The notes under the pieces were generated by a model that worked only from the letters and a program-made list of their open reading frames with translations, made no database searches and was not told the DNA's origin. 64,000 nt of DNA from Lysinibacillus odysseyi (GTDB lineage: Bacteria; Bacillota; Bacilli; Bacillales_A; Planococcaceae), in NCBI GenBank assembly GCA_014595895.1, contig JABUKB010000001.1:186001-250000 (forward strand). The letters run 5' to 3'. Shown here piece by piece: positions 1 through 8,782 of the stretch (the stretch's first letter is position 1; every line of letters begins with the position of its first letter). The translations under genes and the position numbers were made by a program.

Positions 1-335
1 AACGCGGCACCCATTCCACTTAAAAAGCGTGATATGAATAATAGCCAAATTGCATCCGCGAAGGCGAACATAATTTGCGAAACTCCAAGGAGTGCTAAGC
101 CAAAAATGATAAAGTTTTTTCGCCCGTAACGGTCTGATAAATCACCGGCAATCGGTGAAAATAAAAACTGGGCAAGTGCAAATCCTCCGATTAATAAACC
201 GTACACTTGTCCCCCAGCATTAAAAAGCTCTAAATACTTAGGCATGACCGGGATAATTAAGCCAACGCCACCCATGGTAATGAACATATTGAACATCAGT
301 ATGTAAAGAGCTACGTTATTTGTTTTTTGCGTCAT
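1..335 (-). CDS. MFS transporter, N-terminal part (gene runs off left edge)
   Basis: Reading the minus strand from the ATG at 335 gives an uninterrupted frame to the window edge (about 111 residues). It shows several hydrophobic helices and, in the loop after the second one, GDLSDRYGRKN, which is the major facilitator motif A (GxLaDrxGrk). An AAGGCGG ribosome binding site lies just upstream. The start resembles 12- or 14-helix drug/H+ antiporters of the Bmr/NorA type. The substrate cannot be told from this fragment, and the C-terminal half is outside the window. Confidence 0.85.
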   Translation of the reverse strand, partial: MTQKTNNVALYILMFNMFITMGGVGLIIPVMPKYLELFNAGGQVYGLLIGGFALAQFLFSPIAGDLSDRYGRKNFIIFGLALLGVSQIMFAFADAIWLLFISRFLSGMGAA

Positions 336-446
336 AAAAAACCGCCTTTCCAATACGGTAAGTAATTCCATTTAATCAATAGTATAAACAGTCTATCACA
401 ATCAACGGAGAAATCACTAGTTTTAAAGTAGTATCTAGGATGAAAA

Positions 447-480
447 AGCTGTCTTACCATTTTTACATGGTGAGACAGCT
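447..480 (-). terminator. Rho-independent terminator of the pot operon
   Basis: A 14-bp stem (AGCTGTCTTACCAT at 447-460 with ATGGTGAGACAGCT at 467-480, one G-T pair) is followed on the minus strand by TTTTT. It lies 6 bases past the potD stop. Confidence 0.88.
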
Positions 481-485
481 AAAAA

Positions 486-1562
486 TTAGTTTAAGCTCAT
501 TTTAAATTCAAGGAAATATTCATTGTATTTACCGAGCCATTCAAGACCGAGGTTTTCGTATACTTCAAGATGCTCACGCAAATCTTCGTCTGGGTAGAAG
601 CGTTCATCTGTCACGACCTCTTCATCTAATAACTCCATGGCTGCTGCATTTGGTGTAGAGTAGCCGACGTAATCTGCATTGGCTGCTGCTACTTCTGCAT
701 CTAACATAAAGTTGATGAAAGCATGTGCGCCTTCTATATTATCCGACGTTTTAGGGATGACCATATTATCAAACCATAGATTAGAGCCTTCAGTAGGAAC
801 AGCGAAGTCTAAATCCTCGTTTTCCCACATCATATCCGCTGCTTGACCAGACCAAGTTAACGCAACGGCAGCCTCGTTATTAATCATTAATGGTGTAATC
901 TCATCACCGATTATAGCTTTGACGTTCGGTGTAAGCCGCTTTAATTTATCCGTAGCTTCCCGCAATGCCTCGTCATCCTTTAGGTTTAAAGAATAGCCTA
1001 AAGAGTTTAAGCCCATACCAATGACTTCACGAGAACCATCTACTAAAAATACTTTACTTTTTAGGCGCTCATCCCATAAATCTTCCCATGACTCAAAGGT
1101 TAAATCTTCTGGCACCATTGTCGGATTGAACACAACTCCAACTGTGCCCCAGAAGTAAGGCATGGAGAATTTATTGTCTGGATCGAACGGTAAATCTAAA
1201 AAGTATGGATCGATATTCTTAGCATTTGGCAGTAAGGAATGATCCAACTCCACCAACATATCGTCCTCAATCATTGTTTCAATCATATATTCAGAAGGCA
1301 CAGCGATATCATAAGAAGAACCGCCCTGCTGCACTTTTGTATACATTGCTTCATTCGAATCGAATGTTTCATAAATAACATGTATACCTGTTTGTTCTTC
1401 AAATTGAGCGATTAAGTCTGGATCGATGTATTCACCCCAGTTGTAAATAGTCAAAGTATCGCTTGAACCATTCGAACCAACTGCTTCAAGTGAGCGTACA
1501 GCGAAGAATAACAGGAAGCATGCAATCATAATGGCAATCGTTGCCTGCACGAGTTGTTTCAT
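486..1562 (-). CDS. potD: Spermidine/putrescine ABC transporter substrate-binding protein PotD
   Basis: This 358-residue type-2 periplasmic-binding-fold protein captures polyamines outside the membrane and delivers them to PotBC. After an N-terminal hydrophobic segment (about residues 5-25, probably a signal anchor or lipoprotein signal) comes YNWGEYIDPDLI, the typical opening of the PotD/PotF family. Later segments such as ALTWSGQAADMM and FINFMLDAEVAA also fit that family. The start overlaps the end of potC by 4 bases, so the genes are translationally coupled. A Cys at position 15 could be a lipobox cysteine, but the signal would then be unusually short, so the mode of anchoring is open. 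Confidence 0.93.
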   Translation of the reverse strand: MKQLVQATIAIMIACFLLFFAVRSLEAVGSNGSSDTLTIYNWGEYIDPDLIAQFEEQTGIHVIYETFDSNEAMYTKVQQGGSSYDIAVPSEYMIETMIEDDMLVELDHSLLPNAKNIDPYFLDLPFDPDNKFSMPYFWGTVGVVFNPTMVPEDLTFESWEDLWDERLKSKVFLVDGSREVIGMGLNSLGYSLNLKDDEALREATDKLKRLTPNVKAIIGDEITPLMINNEAAVALTWSGQAADMMWENEDLDFAVPTEGSNLWFDNMVIPKTSDNIEGAHAFINFMLDAEVAAANADYVGYSTPNAAAMELLDEEVVTDERFYPDEDLREHLEVYENLGLEWLGKYNEYFLEFKMSLN

Positions 1563-2353
1563 CTGCCAGCCTCCGTTCTTTTGCCGCGATTGACTACAAA
1601 ATAGTAGCCGATTACGATTAGTACAGTTACCAAGAATACTAAGCCGGAAATTGCATTAATCGTTAATGAAATACCGGCACGTGCCATTGAGTAAATTTCA
1701 ACAGATAGTGTCGAAAAGCCATTACCTGTGACAAAGAATGTAACCGCAAAGTCATCCAATGAATACGTAATCGCCATAAAGAAGCCAGCGAAAATACCAG
1801 GTGCAATATAGGGTAAAATAACGCGCGTTAGCACATCGCGTTTTGTTGCACCAAGATCGCGTGCTGCATCGATAAGAGAAGCATTCATTTCTAGCAATTT
1901 CGGTAAAACCATTAATACTACAATAGGTACACTAAATGCTACGTGTGAAACAAGAACGGAAGCAAAGCCGAGTTTGATCCCGATTATTGTAAATAAAATC
2001 AAGAAGCTCGCACCAATGACAACGTCAGGGGAGACAATCAGTACATTATTTAAAGAAAGTAAGGTACTGCGCATTTTCTTGTTTTTAATCGACACGATAC
2101 CAATAGCACCCAGCGTCCCGATAATTGTTGCAATTAAACCTGACAATAAAGCTACTAGCACTGTGTTCAGTAAAATGACGATAAGACGCGTATCATCAAA
2201 CACAGCTTGATAATGCTCGAGTGTAAAAGATTCGAAGCTATTCATCGAACCCCCACTGTTAAATGAATAAAAAATCAAATAGAAGATCGGCGCATAAAGC
2301 ACGGTGAACACCAGAATTAAATATGCTTTAGACACGGCAGATAACTTGTTCAT
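1559..2353 (-). CDS. potC: Spermidine/putrescine ABC transporter permease PotC
   Basis: This is a 264-residue membrane protein with about six transmembrane helices. The cytoplasmic EAA loop (AARDLGATKRDVLTRVILP, about residues 160-180), which docks on the ATPase PotA, is clear. It is the second permease of the importer. The gene starts immediately after the potB stop and overlaps potD by 4 bases, so the unit is tightly packed. The order potA-potB-potC-potD is the standard one for this importer family. Confidence 0.93.
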   Translation of the reverse strand: MNKLSAVSKAYLILVFTVLYAPIFYLIFYSFNSGGSMNSFESFTLEHYQAVFDDTRLIVILLNTVLVALLSGLIATIIGTLGAIGIVSIKNKKMRSTLLSLNNVLIVSPDVVIGASFLILFTIIGIKLGFASVLVSHVAFSVPIVVLMVLPKLLEMNASLIDAARDLGATKRDVLTRVILPYIAPGIFAGFFMAITYSLDDFAVTFFVTGNGFSTLSVEIYSMARAGISLTINAISGLVFLVTVLIVIGYYFVVNRGKRTEAGR

Positions 2354-3160
2354 TTATGCGCGACCTCCTTTCTTTTTTTGACCTGTAAACAACATAATAA
2401 CTACCATAAATAAAATTAAGAATACGGCAATTGTCGAACCCATTCCCCAGTTTTGAGAAACGAGGAATTGCTGTTCAATAGCTGTCCCGAGTGTAATCAC
2501 TTGGTTACCTGCAATCAGGCGCGTAATCATAAACAGGCTTAATGCAGGAATAAACGTTACTTGGATTCCGGATTTTACACCGTCAATTGTCAATGGAAAG
2601 ACGACGCGGCGGAAAGTTGTCCAAGCCGATGCCCCTAAATCACGCGCTGCATATATAAATGATGGATTTAATTTATCCAATGAGTTGAAAATTGGAATAA
2701 TCATAAACGGAATAAAAATATACACCGATACGAAAATAAAGCTGAAATCTGTAAAGAGAATTTGCTGTGGATCAAAACCAAATACTTCAATGACAGCGTT
2801 CAGCGGACCGTATAAACCGAAAATCCCGATAAATGCATATGTTTTTAACAACAGGTTAATCCAAGACGGAATAATAATCAGCATGAGCCATAGATGCTTA
2901 TGTTTTGTTTTTGTTAATAAATAAGCCGTTGGGTATGCGATGAGTAGCGTAAAGAATGTAATTAAAAAGGCATACCAAAAGCTCGTTAATGTCATCGATA
3001 AATAAGTTGATGTGAAGAAATTTTTATAATTGGCAAGTGTAAAATTGCCGTGTAAATCCAGCATTGAATAATAAATAATTAAGGCAATTGGTGCAATAAC
3101 AAACAAGGCAATGAAAATGAAATAAGGCGTTAACGCACCTTTTGTCGACTTATTAAACAT
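2354..3160 (-). CDS. potB: Spermidine/putrescine ABC transporter permease PotB
   Basis: This roughly 268-residue polytopic permease has an EAA loop ([19 protein letters not shown]). It is the first of the two channel subunits of the polyamine importer. I chose the ATG at 3160 (MFNKSTKG) because GGAG lies 9 bases before it. The ATG at 3175 is also in frame, but it sits on that GGAG and has no Shine-Dalgarno site of its own. With the 3160 start the gene overlaps the end of potA by 8 bases. The family assignment is firm and the start is likely. Confidence 0.92.
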   Translation of the reverse strand: MFNKSTKGALTPYFIFIALFVIAPIALIIYYSMLDLHGNFTLANYKNFFTSTYLSMTLTSFWYAFLITFFTLLIAYPTAYLLTKTKHKHLWLMLIIIPSWINLLLKTYAFIGIFGLYGPLNAVIEVFGFDPQQILFTDFSFIFVSVYIFIPFMIIPIFNSLDKLNPSFIYAARDLGASAWTTFRRVVFPLTIDGVKSGIQVTFIPALSLFMITRLIAGNQVITLGTAIEQQFLVSQNWGMGSTIAVFLILFMVVIMLFTGQKKKGGRA

Positions 3161-4253
3161 AATCTTCTTCTCCATAAGCTTCTAAACGTTTATCAAATTC
3201 TTCCTCTGTTTCATTTAGACGCATGACGTGGATTGCCTCTGGGTCAAAGTCTAAACCGATTTCTGCGCCTACTTCTGCCTTTTTCAACGAGTGAACAAGC
3301 CATTCATTGCCATCTTTATCATAAGTCGATAATTCATAATGTACTCCGCGGAACAGCTGTGTATCGACACGTACTACCAGCTTGCCCTGTTCTACAGAAG
3401 TAATTTCCAAGTCCTCTGGACGAATGACAACATCGATTTTTTCATTTGGCTTCATCCCGGCGTCTACACATTCAAAGACACCGCCTGCAAATTGCACTTT
3501 ATAGTCTTCAATCATGACACCATCGACAATATTGGATTCACCGATAAAGTCTGCCACAAAACGATTAATCGGTTCATCGTAAATATCAACTGGTGTACCT
3601 GATTGCATAATATTTCCTTCTGATAGAACGAAAATTTCATCACTCATCGCTAATGCTTCTTCTTGGTCATGAGTAACGAAAATAAAAGTTTTCCCTAAAC
3701 GTTGCTGCAATTCGCGTAGCTCATATTGCATTTCTGTACGGAGCTTTAAATCCAGTGCTGATAATGGTTCGTCTAATAAAATCACTTCCGGATCGTTAAC
3801 AATGGCACGGGCGATTGCTACACGCTGACGTTGACCACCTGACATTTCACTGATTTCACGGCTACCGTAGCCTGCTAGGTTGACGAATTTTAAAGCTTCT
3901 TCAACACGTTGCGCAATGTCGGCTTCTTTTACCTTTTTAATGCGTAAGCCGAATGCTACATTTTCAAAAACATTTAAGTGAGGGAATAAGGCATAGTCTT
4001 GAAATACGGTATTCACTTGACGCTCGTTAGCAGGTACATCATTGATGCGTTTGTTGTTAAAGAAGACATCGCCTGTTGTTGCATCTGTGAAGCCAGCTAT
4101 AATACGAAGAATCGTAGTTTTTCCGCAGCCAGAAGGACCTAAAAGGGTATAAAATTTACCCCGCTCTAACTCAAAGTTAATATTTTTCAAAACGACTGTC
4201 CCGTCGTCATAAGCTTTTGTCACATTTTCAAAACGAATGATTGTGTTTTCCAA
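3153..4253 (-). CDS. potA: Spermidine/putrescine ABC transporter ATP-binding protein PotA
   Basis: This 366-residue ATPase drives polyamine import. It has a Walker A motif GPSGCGKT at residues 39-46, the ABC signature [13 protein letters not shown], Walker [12 protein letters not shown], and a C-terminal TOBE-type domain (about 280-355) typical of the PotA/MalK class. The start codon is TTG, set by AGGAGG seven bases upstream. The regulator gene upstream ends only 13 bases away, so regulator and transporter probably share one transcript. Confidence 0.94.
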   Translation of the reverse strand: MENTIIRFENVTKAYDDGTVVLKNINFELERGKFYTLLGPSGCGKTTILRIIAGFTDATTGDVFFNNKRINDVPANERQVNTVFQDYALFPHLNVFENVAFGLRIKKVKEADIAQRVEEALKFVNLAGYGSREISEMSGGQRQRVAIARAIVNDPEVILLDEPLSALDLKLRTEMQYELRELQQRLGKTFIFVTHDQEEALAMSDEIFVLSEGNIMQSGTPVDIYDEPINRFVADFIGESNIVDGVMIEDYKVQFAGGVFECVDAGMKPNEKIDVVIRPEDLEITSVEQGKLVVRVDTQLFRGVHYELSTYDKDGNEWLVHSLKKAEVGAEIGLDFDPEAIHVMRLNETEEEFDKRLEAYGEEDYV

Positions 4254-4266
4254 GGGGAGTCCTCCT

Positions 4267-4809
4267 TTATAAATAAGATTCTGTCGCTACCAGCAGCAAT
4301 TTTGTCATCCCGTTATGAGCATTAAAAATTTGATGATTGGAAGACGCTTCATAATACACAGCATGACCTTCGCTTGCTATATATTCTTCTTTCCCTATAA
4401 CCACGCGAATGCGTCCTTTTAACACATAAATAAATGTCTCGGCCAGGGAAGGTTCGAAATGCTTGAACTGACCATTTTTTTGCAATGTCAAAATAACAGG
4501 TTCCATTTCCTTTTCGTTCGAAGTGGGGATAAGCCATTGCAATGTATATTTTTTATTGTGATCTATATGCTCTGTTTGATCTTCCTTCGTGTATACTACA
4601 GCTTGATCATACGAGCTATCGTCAAAGAAATCTTTTGGTTTTGAACCGAGTACTTCCAGCAATGTAAACAGTGTTTCTATGGATGGCGAATTTAAGTCTC
4701 GCTCAAGTTGTGAGATGTAACCTTTTGTTAAATCAGTCCGTTCACCAAGCTCTTCTTGTGTTAATCCTTTTTTGATACGCAACGCTTTAATTTTGGCTCC
4801 AATTTGCAT
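4267..4809 (-). CDS. XRE-family regulator with cupin domain, probable controller of the pot operon
   Basis: The 180-residue protein has an N-terminal helix-turn-helix (about 1-60: [33 protein letters not shown]) and a C-terminal cupin barrel (about 105-178). This is the architecture of PuuR and SinR-like cupin regulators. AGGAGG lies 9 bases before the ATG. It is first in the potABCD operon, so it probably senses a polyamine or related metabolite and regulates its own promoter. That role comes from position and family, not from a known homologue. Confidence 0.88.
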   Translation of the reverse strand: MQIGAKIKALRIKKGLTQEELGERTDLTKGYISQLERDLNSPSIETLFTLLEVLGSKPKDFFDDSSYDQAVVYTKEDQTEHIDHNKKYTLQWLIPTSNEKEMEPVILTLQKNGQFKHFEPSLAETFIYVLKGRIRVVIGKEEYIASEGHAVYYEASSNHQIFNAHNGMTKLLLVATESYL

Positions 4810-4852
4810 TGATTGCAGCCTCCTCCCGAGAGTTTAGTAATTTTAAACAATG

Positions 4853-4889
4853 AGTATAAAAGTTTACTTTTACAAAACTTTAAGTTTAC
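4853..4889 (-). promoter_or_regulatory. Candidate promoter and operator of the regulator-pot operon
   Basis: On the minus strand a TATACT -10-like box (4858-4853) is preceded by two copies of GTAAACTT (4867-4860 and 4889-4882) starting exactly 22 bp apart, about two helical turns. The nearer copy lies just upstream of the -10. This looks like a binding site for the XRE-cupin regulator encoded directly downstream. No good -35 box is visible. Confidence 0.4.
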
Positions 4890-5337
4890 AAATCAAAACC
4901 CATTATACAGACTTTATCATGAATTTCAATAGTATTTCAGAAAAATATTTAAAAATGTAAAAGGAAGATAAGGGAAGAAGATAAATTTACAAATTATGTA
5001 AAATATTAAGAGGTATAAAGGGAATTGAGGTGGAGTGCCAGACTTTAAAATATCGTCTGTAATAGCTGATGAAACTTTTAGAAAAGTATTCCTATAATAA
5101 TATTTACGAAATGGAAAATGGTATATACTCTTTTTGATTAGTCCACAAGGCAAGGTTCCGTATTAAATGGTCTTCTATAATAACAGGGACGGAATATAGA
5201 TGAGATTTTATGTTTGCTTCAGAATTTACAACATAGGGGATTATGTCTGCTGAATTGGTCTCGAGGACAGGCAACTTTATAAAAAACTTACATATAGTAT
5301 CGGCAGAGGAGGGAGCGTAATAAGACGAGGAGACCCT
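4890..5337. other. Intergenic stretch without a convincing gene
   Basis: About 450 AT-rich bases separate the pot regulator from the thioredoxin-like gene. Open frames on either strand are short, lack ribosome binding sites and read like random sequence. The only clear signal is the GAGGAG ribosome binding site at its right end. Confidence 0.5.
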
Positions 5338-5742
5338 TTGCCGTCTTTTGAAGAAATGACTGCACTGTATGATAATTACCATCGGTCATCCAGTGCGGTA
5401 ACCATTGTCTTTTTCTGGTCCATTAGCTGTCACCAATGTGTGCATGTGTTTAATGTAGCGCGTTATTTAAGCGAGTATTATAAAGATATTAATCTTATCG
5501 CTGTGCATATGCCGCTCTCCGAAGCCGATAAAAACCCTCAGGAAATTAAACAAAAATATAAGGGAATGTATGTGAAAGCCCCGCTCTATTTAGATCAGGA
5601 TTATCTGCTTTCCAAAAGATTCGGCAATCGTTTTGTGCCGAGCCTCTATGTCTTCGATGAGAATGGTCTCCGCTACTATCAAGGAGCTGCCACAAATGAA
5701 CGCTTCATAATACATCACATAGAAAAAATCGTAAAAAAGTGA
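5338..5742 (+). CDS. Thioredoxin-fold protein with CHQC active-site motif
   Basis: This 134-residue protein has the thioredoxin layout. A beta strand (VTIVFFWS) runs into a CxxC motif, C31-H-Q-C34, and a cis-proline segment RFVPSLYVFD lies near residue 105. The middle insert KYKGMYVKAPLYLDQDYLLSKRFG resembles the ResA/TlpA/YkuV group. No signal peptide is evident, so it is probably cytoplasmic, acting in thiol-disulfide exchange. The start is TTG, with GAGGAGA shortly upstream. It is a single-gene unit closed by a strong terminator. The CHQC dipeptide is unusual for this group, so I give no gene name. Confidence 0.78.
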   Translation: MPSFEEMTALYDNYHRSSSAVTIVFFWSISCHQCVHVFNVARYLSEYYKDINLIAVHMPLSEADKNPQEIKQKYKGMYVKAPLYLDQDYLLSKRFGNRFVPSLYVFDENGLRYYQGAATNERFIIHHIEKIVKK

Positions 5743-5759
5743 GTTTCTTAAATGGCGAA

Positions 5760-5794
5760 AACGCTATTCAGATTCGCGTCTGAATAGCGTTTTT
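5760..5794 (+). terminator. Rho-independent terminator
   Basis: A perfect 12-bp stem (ACGCTATTCAGA / TCTGAATAGCGT) with a TTCGCG loop is followed by TTTTTGT. It closes the thioredoxin-like gene. Confidence 0.9.
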
Positions 5795-5843
5795 GTGTGG
5801 GATAAGCTAAAATTGAGGAAATGATGTAGGGGCTGAAATAGAT

Positions 5844-6500
5844 ATGAGAAAAGAATTTGTTGTCATTGGTTTAGGTCGATTTGGTGGAAGTATTGTCAAA
5901 GAATTAGTGTCACAAGGAGCAAATGTGATGGCGATTGATTGGTCTCCAGAACGAGTAGATGATTTTGCGCAAATTGCAACACAAGCAGTAGTGGCAAATA
6001 CAACAGATGAGGCGGTCATTAAATCGCTAGGTTTATGGAATTTTGAACATGTCATTGTTGCTATTGGTGAGGATATTCAAGCAAGCATTTTAACTACGCT
6101 TATTTTGAAGGAGCTTGGCGTGCCGCAAATTACAGTCAAGGCGACGAATGATTATCATGAAAAAGTATTGCGAAAAATAGGTGCGGACTTTGTTGTGCAT
6201 CCTGAAAGGGATATGGGCATACGTCTTGCAAATCATATGATGTCGAATAACGTGCTCGATTATCTAGAGTTGTCTGACGAACACTCCATTATGGAATTGC
6301 GCGCAAGTGAGCGCATTGCGGGCAGTTCGCTTGCTGATTTGGATATTCGTGCAAACTATGGTATTAACATCGTGGGAATCAAGCGAGAAGAAGAGATTAT
6401 CGTTTCTCCCATGCCGACAGAGCCAATTTTAGTAGGGGATATACTGCTTGTAATCGGCGCAGATGTAGATATCAACCGATTTATGAAAAAAGCATTATAA
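5844..6500 (+). CDS. ktrC: K+ uptake regulatory (RCK) protein KtrC/TrkA family
   Basis: This 218-residue peripheral membrane subunit gates a Ktr potassium channel. It has an N-terminal Rossmann RCK_N domain with GLGRFGGS at residues 9-16, binding NAD(H)/ATP, and a C-terminal RCK_C domain (about 135-218), which in B. subtilis KtrC binds c-di-AMP. I assign KtrC rather than KtrA because the gene sits alone next to rnjA, as ktrC does in B. subtilis. Its channel partner (KtrD) is not in this window. Confidence 0.9.
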   Translation: MRKEFVVIGLGRFGGSIVKELVSQGANVMAIDWSPERVDDFAQIATQAVVANTTDEAVIKSLGLWNFEHVIVAIGEDIQASILTTLILKELGVPQITVKATNDYHEKVLRKIGADFVVHPERDMGIRLANHMMSNNVLDYLELSDEHSIMELRASERIAGSSLADLDIRANYGINIVGIKREEEIIVSPMPTEPILVGDILLVIGADVDINRFMKKAL

Positions 6501-6505
6501 TAAAA

Positions 6506-6540
6506 AGAGGACTGCCCGTTTCGATTGGGCAGTCCTTTTG
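6506..6540. terminator. Bidirectional terminator between ktrC and rnjA
   Basis: The stem AGGACTGCCC / GGGCAGTCCT has TTTTG on the plus side and CTTTTTATTA on the minus side. It can therefore end both convergent genes. Confidence 0.85.
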
Positions 6541-6541
6541 T

Positions 6542-8209
6542 TTATACTTCCATAATAATTGGTAGAATCATTGGACGACGCTTTGTTTTCTCGTATAAAT
6601 ACGGTCCTAACACGTCAGTAATTTCGCTTTTCAGTTCTGTCCATTGTGTAGACTTTTCTTGAACTGTTGAATTTAAATGCTGTGCAAGCATCTTTTGTGC
6701 TTCATTAATCATCGTGCCAGACTCACGCATATAGACGAAGCCGCGAGAAATAATATCTGGACCTGAGACGATTTTTTGATTCTCCAAATCGACACTTACC
6801 ACTACAATGACAAGGCCTTCTTCAGAAAGGATACGGCGATCACGCAATACAATATTTCCGATATCACCGATCCCGTTTCCGTCTATATACACATCGCCGG
6901 AAGGGATGCGACCTGCTACATGTGCTTCATTGGCACTTAAGGCAAGCACGTCACCATTTTCCATAACAAATGTATTTTCTTCAGGCACATCACAATCTAC
7001 AGCAAGTTCCGTGTGCATTTTTAGCATGCGATACTCACCGTGAATCGGCATGAAGAACTTCGGTTTGATTAAGCGCAGCATTAACTTCTGCTCTTCTTGA
7101 GAGCCATGCCCTGAGGTATGGATATTATTTAAAGAGCCGTGAATAACCTCTGCACCTGCACGGAATAATAAGTTAATAATTTTGTTGACGCTTGTTTGGT
7201 TACCAGGAATCGGTGAAGATGAGAATACGACCGTATCGCCTGGTTGAATTTGAATTTGACGATGTGTACCATTGGCAATTCGCGATAATGCCGCCATAGG
7301 TTCCCCTTGGGAGCCTGTACATAAAATCATCACTTCATTGGCCGGTAAACGATTTAAGTTTTGGGCATCGACAAATGTTTCTTTTGGCGCTGTAATATAG
7401 CCTAACTCTCGTCCAATCGTAATCGCATTGTCCATCGAGCGACCGAAAACAGCGATTTTTCGTCCATGTGCGACAGCTGCATCGGTTACTTGTTGCAAAC
7501 GATGGATATTCGATGCGAAAGTGGCGAAGATAATACGTCCATCCACTTTACGGAATACATCATTGATACTTTCGCCTACTTTACGTTCAGACATCGTAAA
7601 GTTAGGTACTTCAGCGTTTGTACTATCCGATAGTAAACATAAAACACCGTCACGACCGATTTCAGCCATTTTTGTTAAGTTAGCCGGCTCACCCACAGGT
7701 GTAAAGTCGAACTTGAAATCTCCTGTATGCACAATATTCCCAGGTGGCGTTTTGACCACTATACCGAATGCATCGGGAATACTATGTGTTGTACGGAAAA
7801 AGCTCACGGATGTTTTACGGAACTTGATGACATCCTCTTCTTTGATCTCGATGAGCTTTGTCGTGCGTAGCAGACCATGCTCGTCCAATTTATTGCGTAA
7901 TAAGCCAAGTGCTAGCTTGCCTCCATACACTGGTACATTGATTTGACGCAGGAAGTAAGGGATACCGCCAATATGATCCTCATGTCCATGTGTAATAAAT
8001 AGACCTTTAATTTTATCGACATTGCGTACTAGGTACGTATAATCAGGAATGACATAATCGATTCCTAATAAATCATCCTCCGGGAATTTGATCCCTGCAT
8101 CGATAATGATAATTTCATCTTGGAATTGTACTGCATAAGTGTTTTTGCCTATTTCGCCCAGTCCGCCAAGTGCGAAAACAGCTGCTTGATCGTTTTTAAC
8201 GAACTTCAT
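6542..8209 (-). CDS. rnjA: Ribonuclease J1
   Basis: This 555-residue enzyme is a metallo-beta-lactamase/beta-CASP 5'-3' exo- and endoribonuclease that matures and degrades RNA. The zinc motif HGHEDH is at residues 74-79, and later beta-CASP motifs ([38 protein letters not shown]) are all present. The length is standard. The gene begins 6 bases after the rpoY stop, and this two-gene operon is conserved in Bacillales. Nothing suggests a defect. Confidence 0.97.
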   Translation of the reverse strand: MKFVKNDQAAVFALGGLGEIGKNTYAVQFQDEIIIIDAGIKFPEDDLLGIDYVIPDYTYLVRNVDKIKGLFITHGHEDHIGGIPYFLRQINVPVYGGKLALGLLRNKLDEHGLLRTTKLIEIKEEDVIKFRKTSVSFFRTTHSIPDAFGIVVKTPPGNIVHTGDFKFDFTPVGEPANLTKMAEIGRDGVLCLLSDSTNAEVPNFTMSERKVGESINDVFRKVDGRIIFATFASNIHRLQQVTDAAVAHGRKIAVFGRSMDNAITIGRELGYITAPKETFVDAQNLNRLPANEVMILCTGSQGEPMAALSRIANGTHRQIQIQPGDTVVFSSSPIPGNQTSVNKIINLLFRAGAEVIHGSLNNIHTSGHGSQEEQKLMLRLIKPKFFMPIHGEYRMLKMHTELAVDCDVPEENTFVMENGDVLALSANEAHVAGRIPSGDVYIDGNGIGDIGNIVLRDRRILSEEGLVIVVVSVDLENQKIVSGPDIISRGFVYMRESGTMINEAQKMLAQHLNSTVQEKSTQWTELKSEITDVLGPYLYEKTKRRPMILPIIMEV

Positions 8210-8215
8210 AATCGA

Positions 8216-8425
8216 TTAAGCATTCTCCAAACGGAAGTTAGGGCTGTTTTGTTCATATTCAAGGTATGCCCCTTCTAATAGTTGCACAAGTTCGATATTA
8301 TAATTGCGGTCTTTTAAATAGTCACGAACTTCGCGCTCTGATGAAGCTTCTAAATAAATTGTTTTTGTATTTTCGCGAACTGGAATTTCATTCACATTTT
8401 CTTGGAAATAAACTTTGTAAATCAT
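8216..8425 (-). CDS. rpoY: RNA polymerase epsilon subunit (YkzG/RpoY)
   Basis: This small 69-residue protein (MIYKVYFQENVNEIPVREN..) belongs to the DUF1447 family, now known as the epsilon subunit of Firmicute RNA polymerase. It lies directly upstream of rnjA as in B. subtilis. The frame is open further upstream, but AGGAG lies 7 bases before the ATG at 8425. A second ATG at 8428 is the only close alternative. The longer in-frame extension would be non-homologous and is rejected. Confidence 0.93.
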   Translation of the reverse strand: MIYKVYFQENVNEIPVRENTKTIYLEASSEREVRDYLKDRNYNIELVQLLEGAYLEYEQNSPNFRLENA

Positions 8426-8602
8426 CATAACTCTCCTTTGATTACGTACAGTGTAATGGCATCTTGTCTCGACCTTTACCAGTTCTTTACTGTGTAAATA
8501 AGCTGTCTGAAAGAATATTTGCAAAAATAATTGAAGAGAAAAGGGAGACACTGTAAAATGCATTTCCTTTATATTATCACGCAGCTACCTTAAAATAAAG
8601 AA

Positions 8603-8627
8603 AAGCCCTTCAAAAACTGAAGGACTT
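8603..8627 (-). terminator. Terminator of the small cationic peptide gene
   Basis: On the minus strand the stem AAGTCCTTCA / TGAAGGGCTT (one mismatch) is followed by the T-rich run TTCTTTATTTT. The stem overlaps the stop codon of the 23-codon reading frame, so frame and terminator fit together as one gene. Confidence 0.75.
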
Positions 8628-8697
8628 AAGCAATCGATTTTTTCCCGAGGATGCCCTTTAACTGTTTTAGCCATTTCTTTTTGAGTCGCTTTAGCAT
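8626..8697 (-). CDS. 23-residue cationic amphipathic peptide, unrecognised
   Basis: This is a short reading frame from the ATG at 8697 to TAA, preceded by AGGAG nine bases upstream. The peptide opens MLKRLKKKWLKQL and continues with a GILGKK stretch. It carries 9 Lys/Arg and no acidic residue. Leu/Ile/Trp at positions 2, 5, 9, 10, 13, 16 and 17 would line one face of a helix. A possible promoter (8720-8748) and a terminator overlapping the stop frame it as an independent gene between rpoY and the HAD gene. It could be membrane-active, RNA-binding, or a leader peptide. I recognise no family. Confidence 0.6.
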   Translation of the reverse strand: MLKRLKKKWLKQLKGILGKKSIA

Positions 8698-8719
8698 GGA
8701 ACATCACTCCTTATGAATT

Positions 8720-8748
8720 AATATACGGAATTTTCAGATATTTATAAA
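8720..8748 (-). promoter_or_regulatory. Possible promoter of the small peptide gene
   Basis: On the minus strand TTTATA (8748-8743) and TATATT (8725-8720) are separated by 17 bases. The -10 is close to consensus and the -35 matches 4 of 6. It lies 22 bases before the peptide start codon. Confidence 0.4.
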
Positions 8749-8782
8749 GGGCTATTTACGTTGCGAAAGGAAGTAGAAAAAG

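Noticed and set aside
5104-5382. 92-residue minus-strand frame upstream of the thioredoxin-like gene
   Set aside because: It overlaps the start of a real gene, lacks a Shine-Dalgarno site and reads as low-information sequence.
7428-7946. 172-residue open frame on the plus strand inside rnjA
   Set aside because: It is a shadow of the strongly conserved RNase J1 frame, with no site and no recognisable protein.
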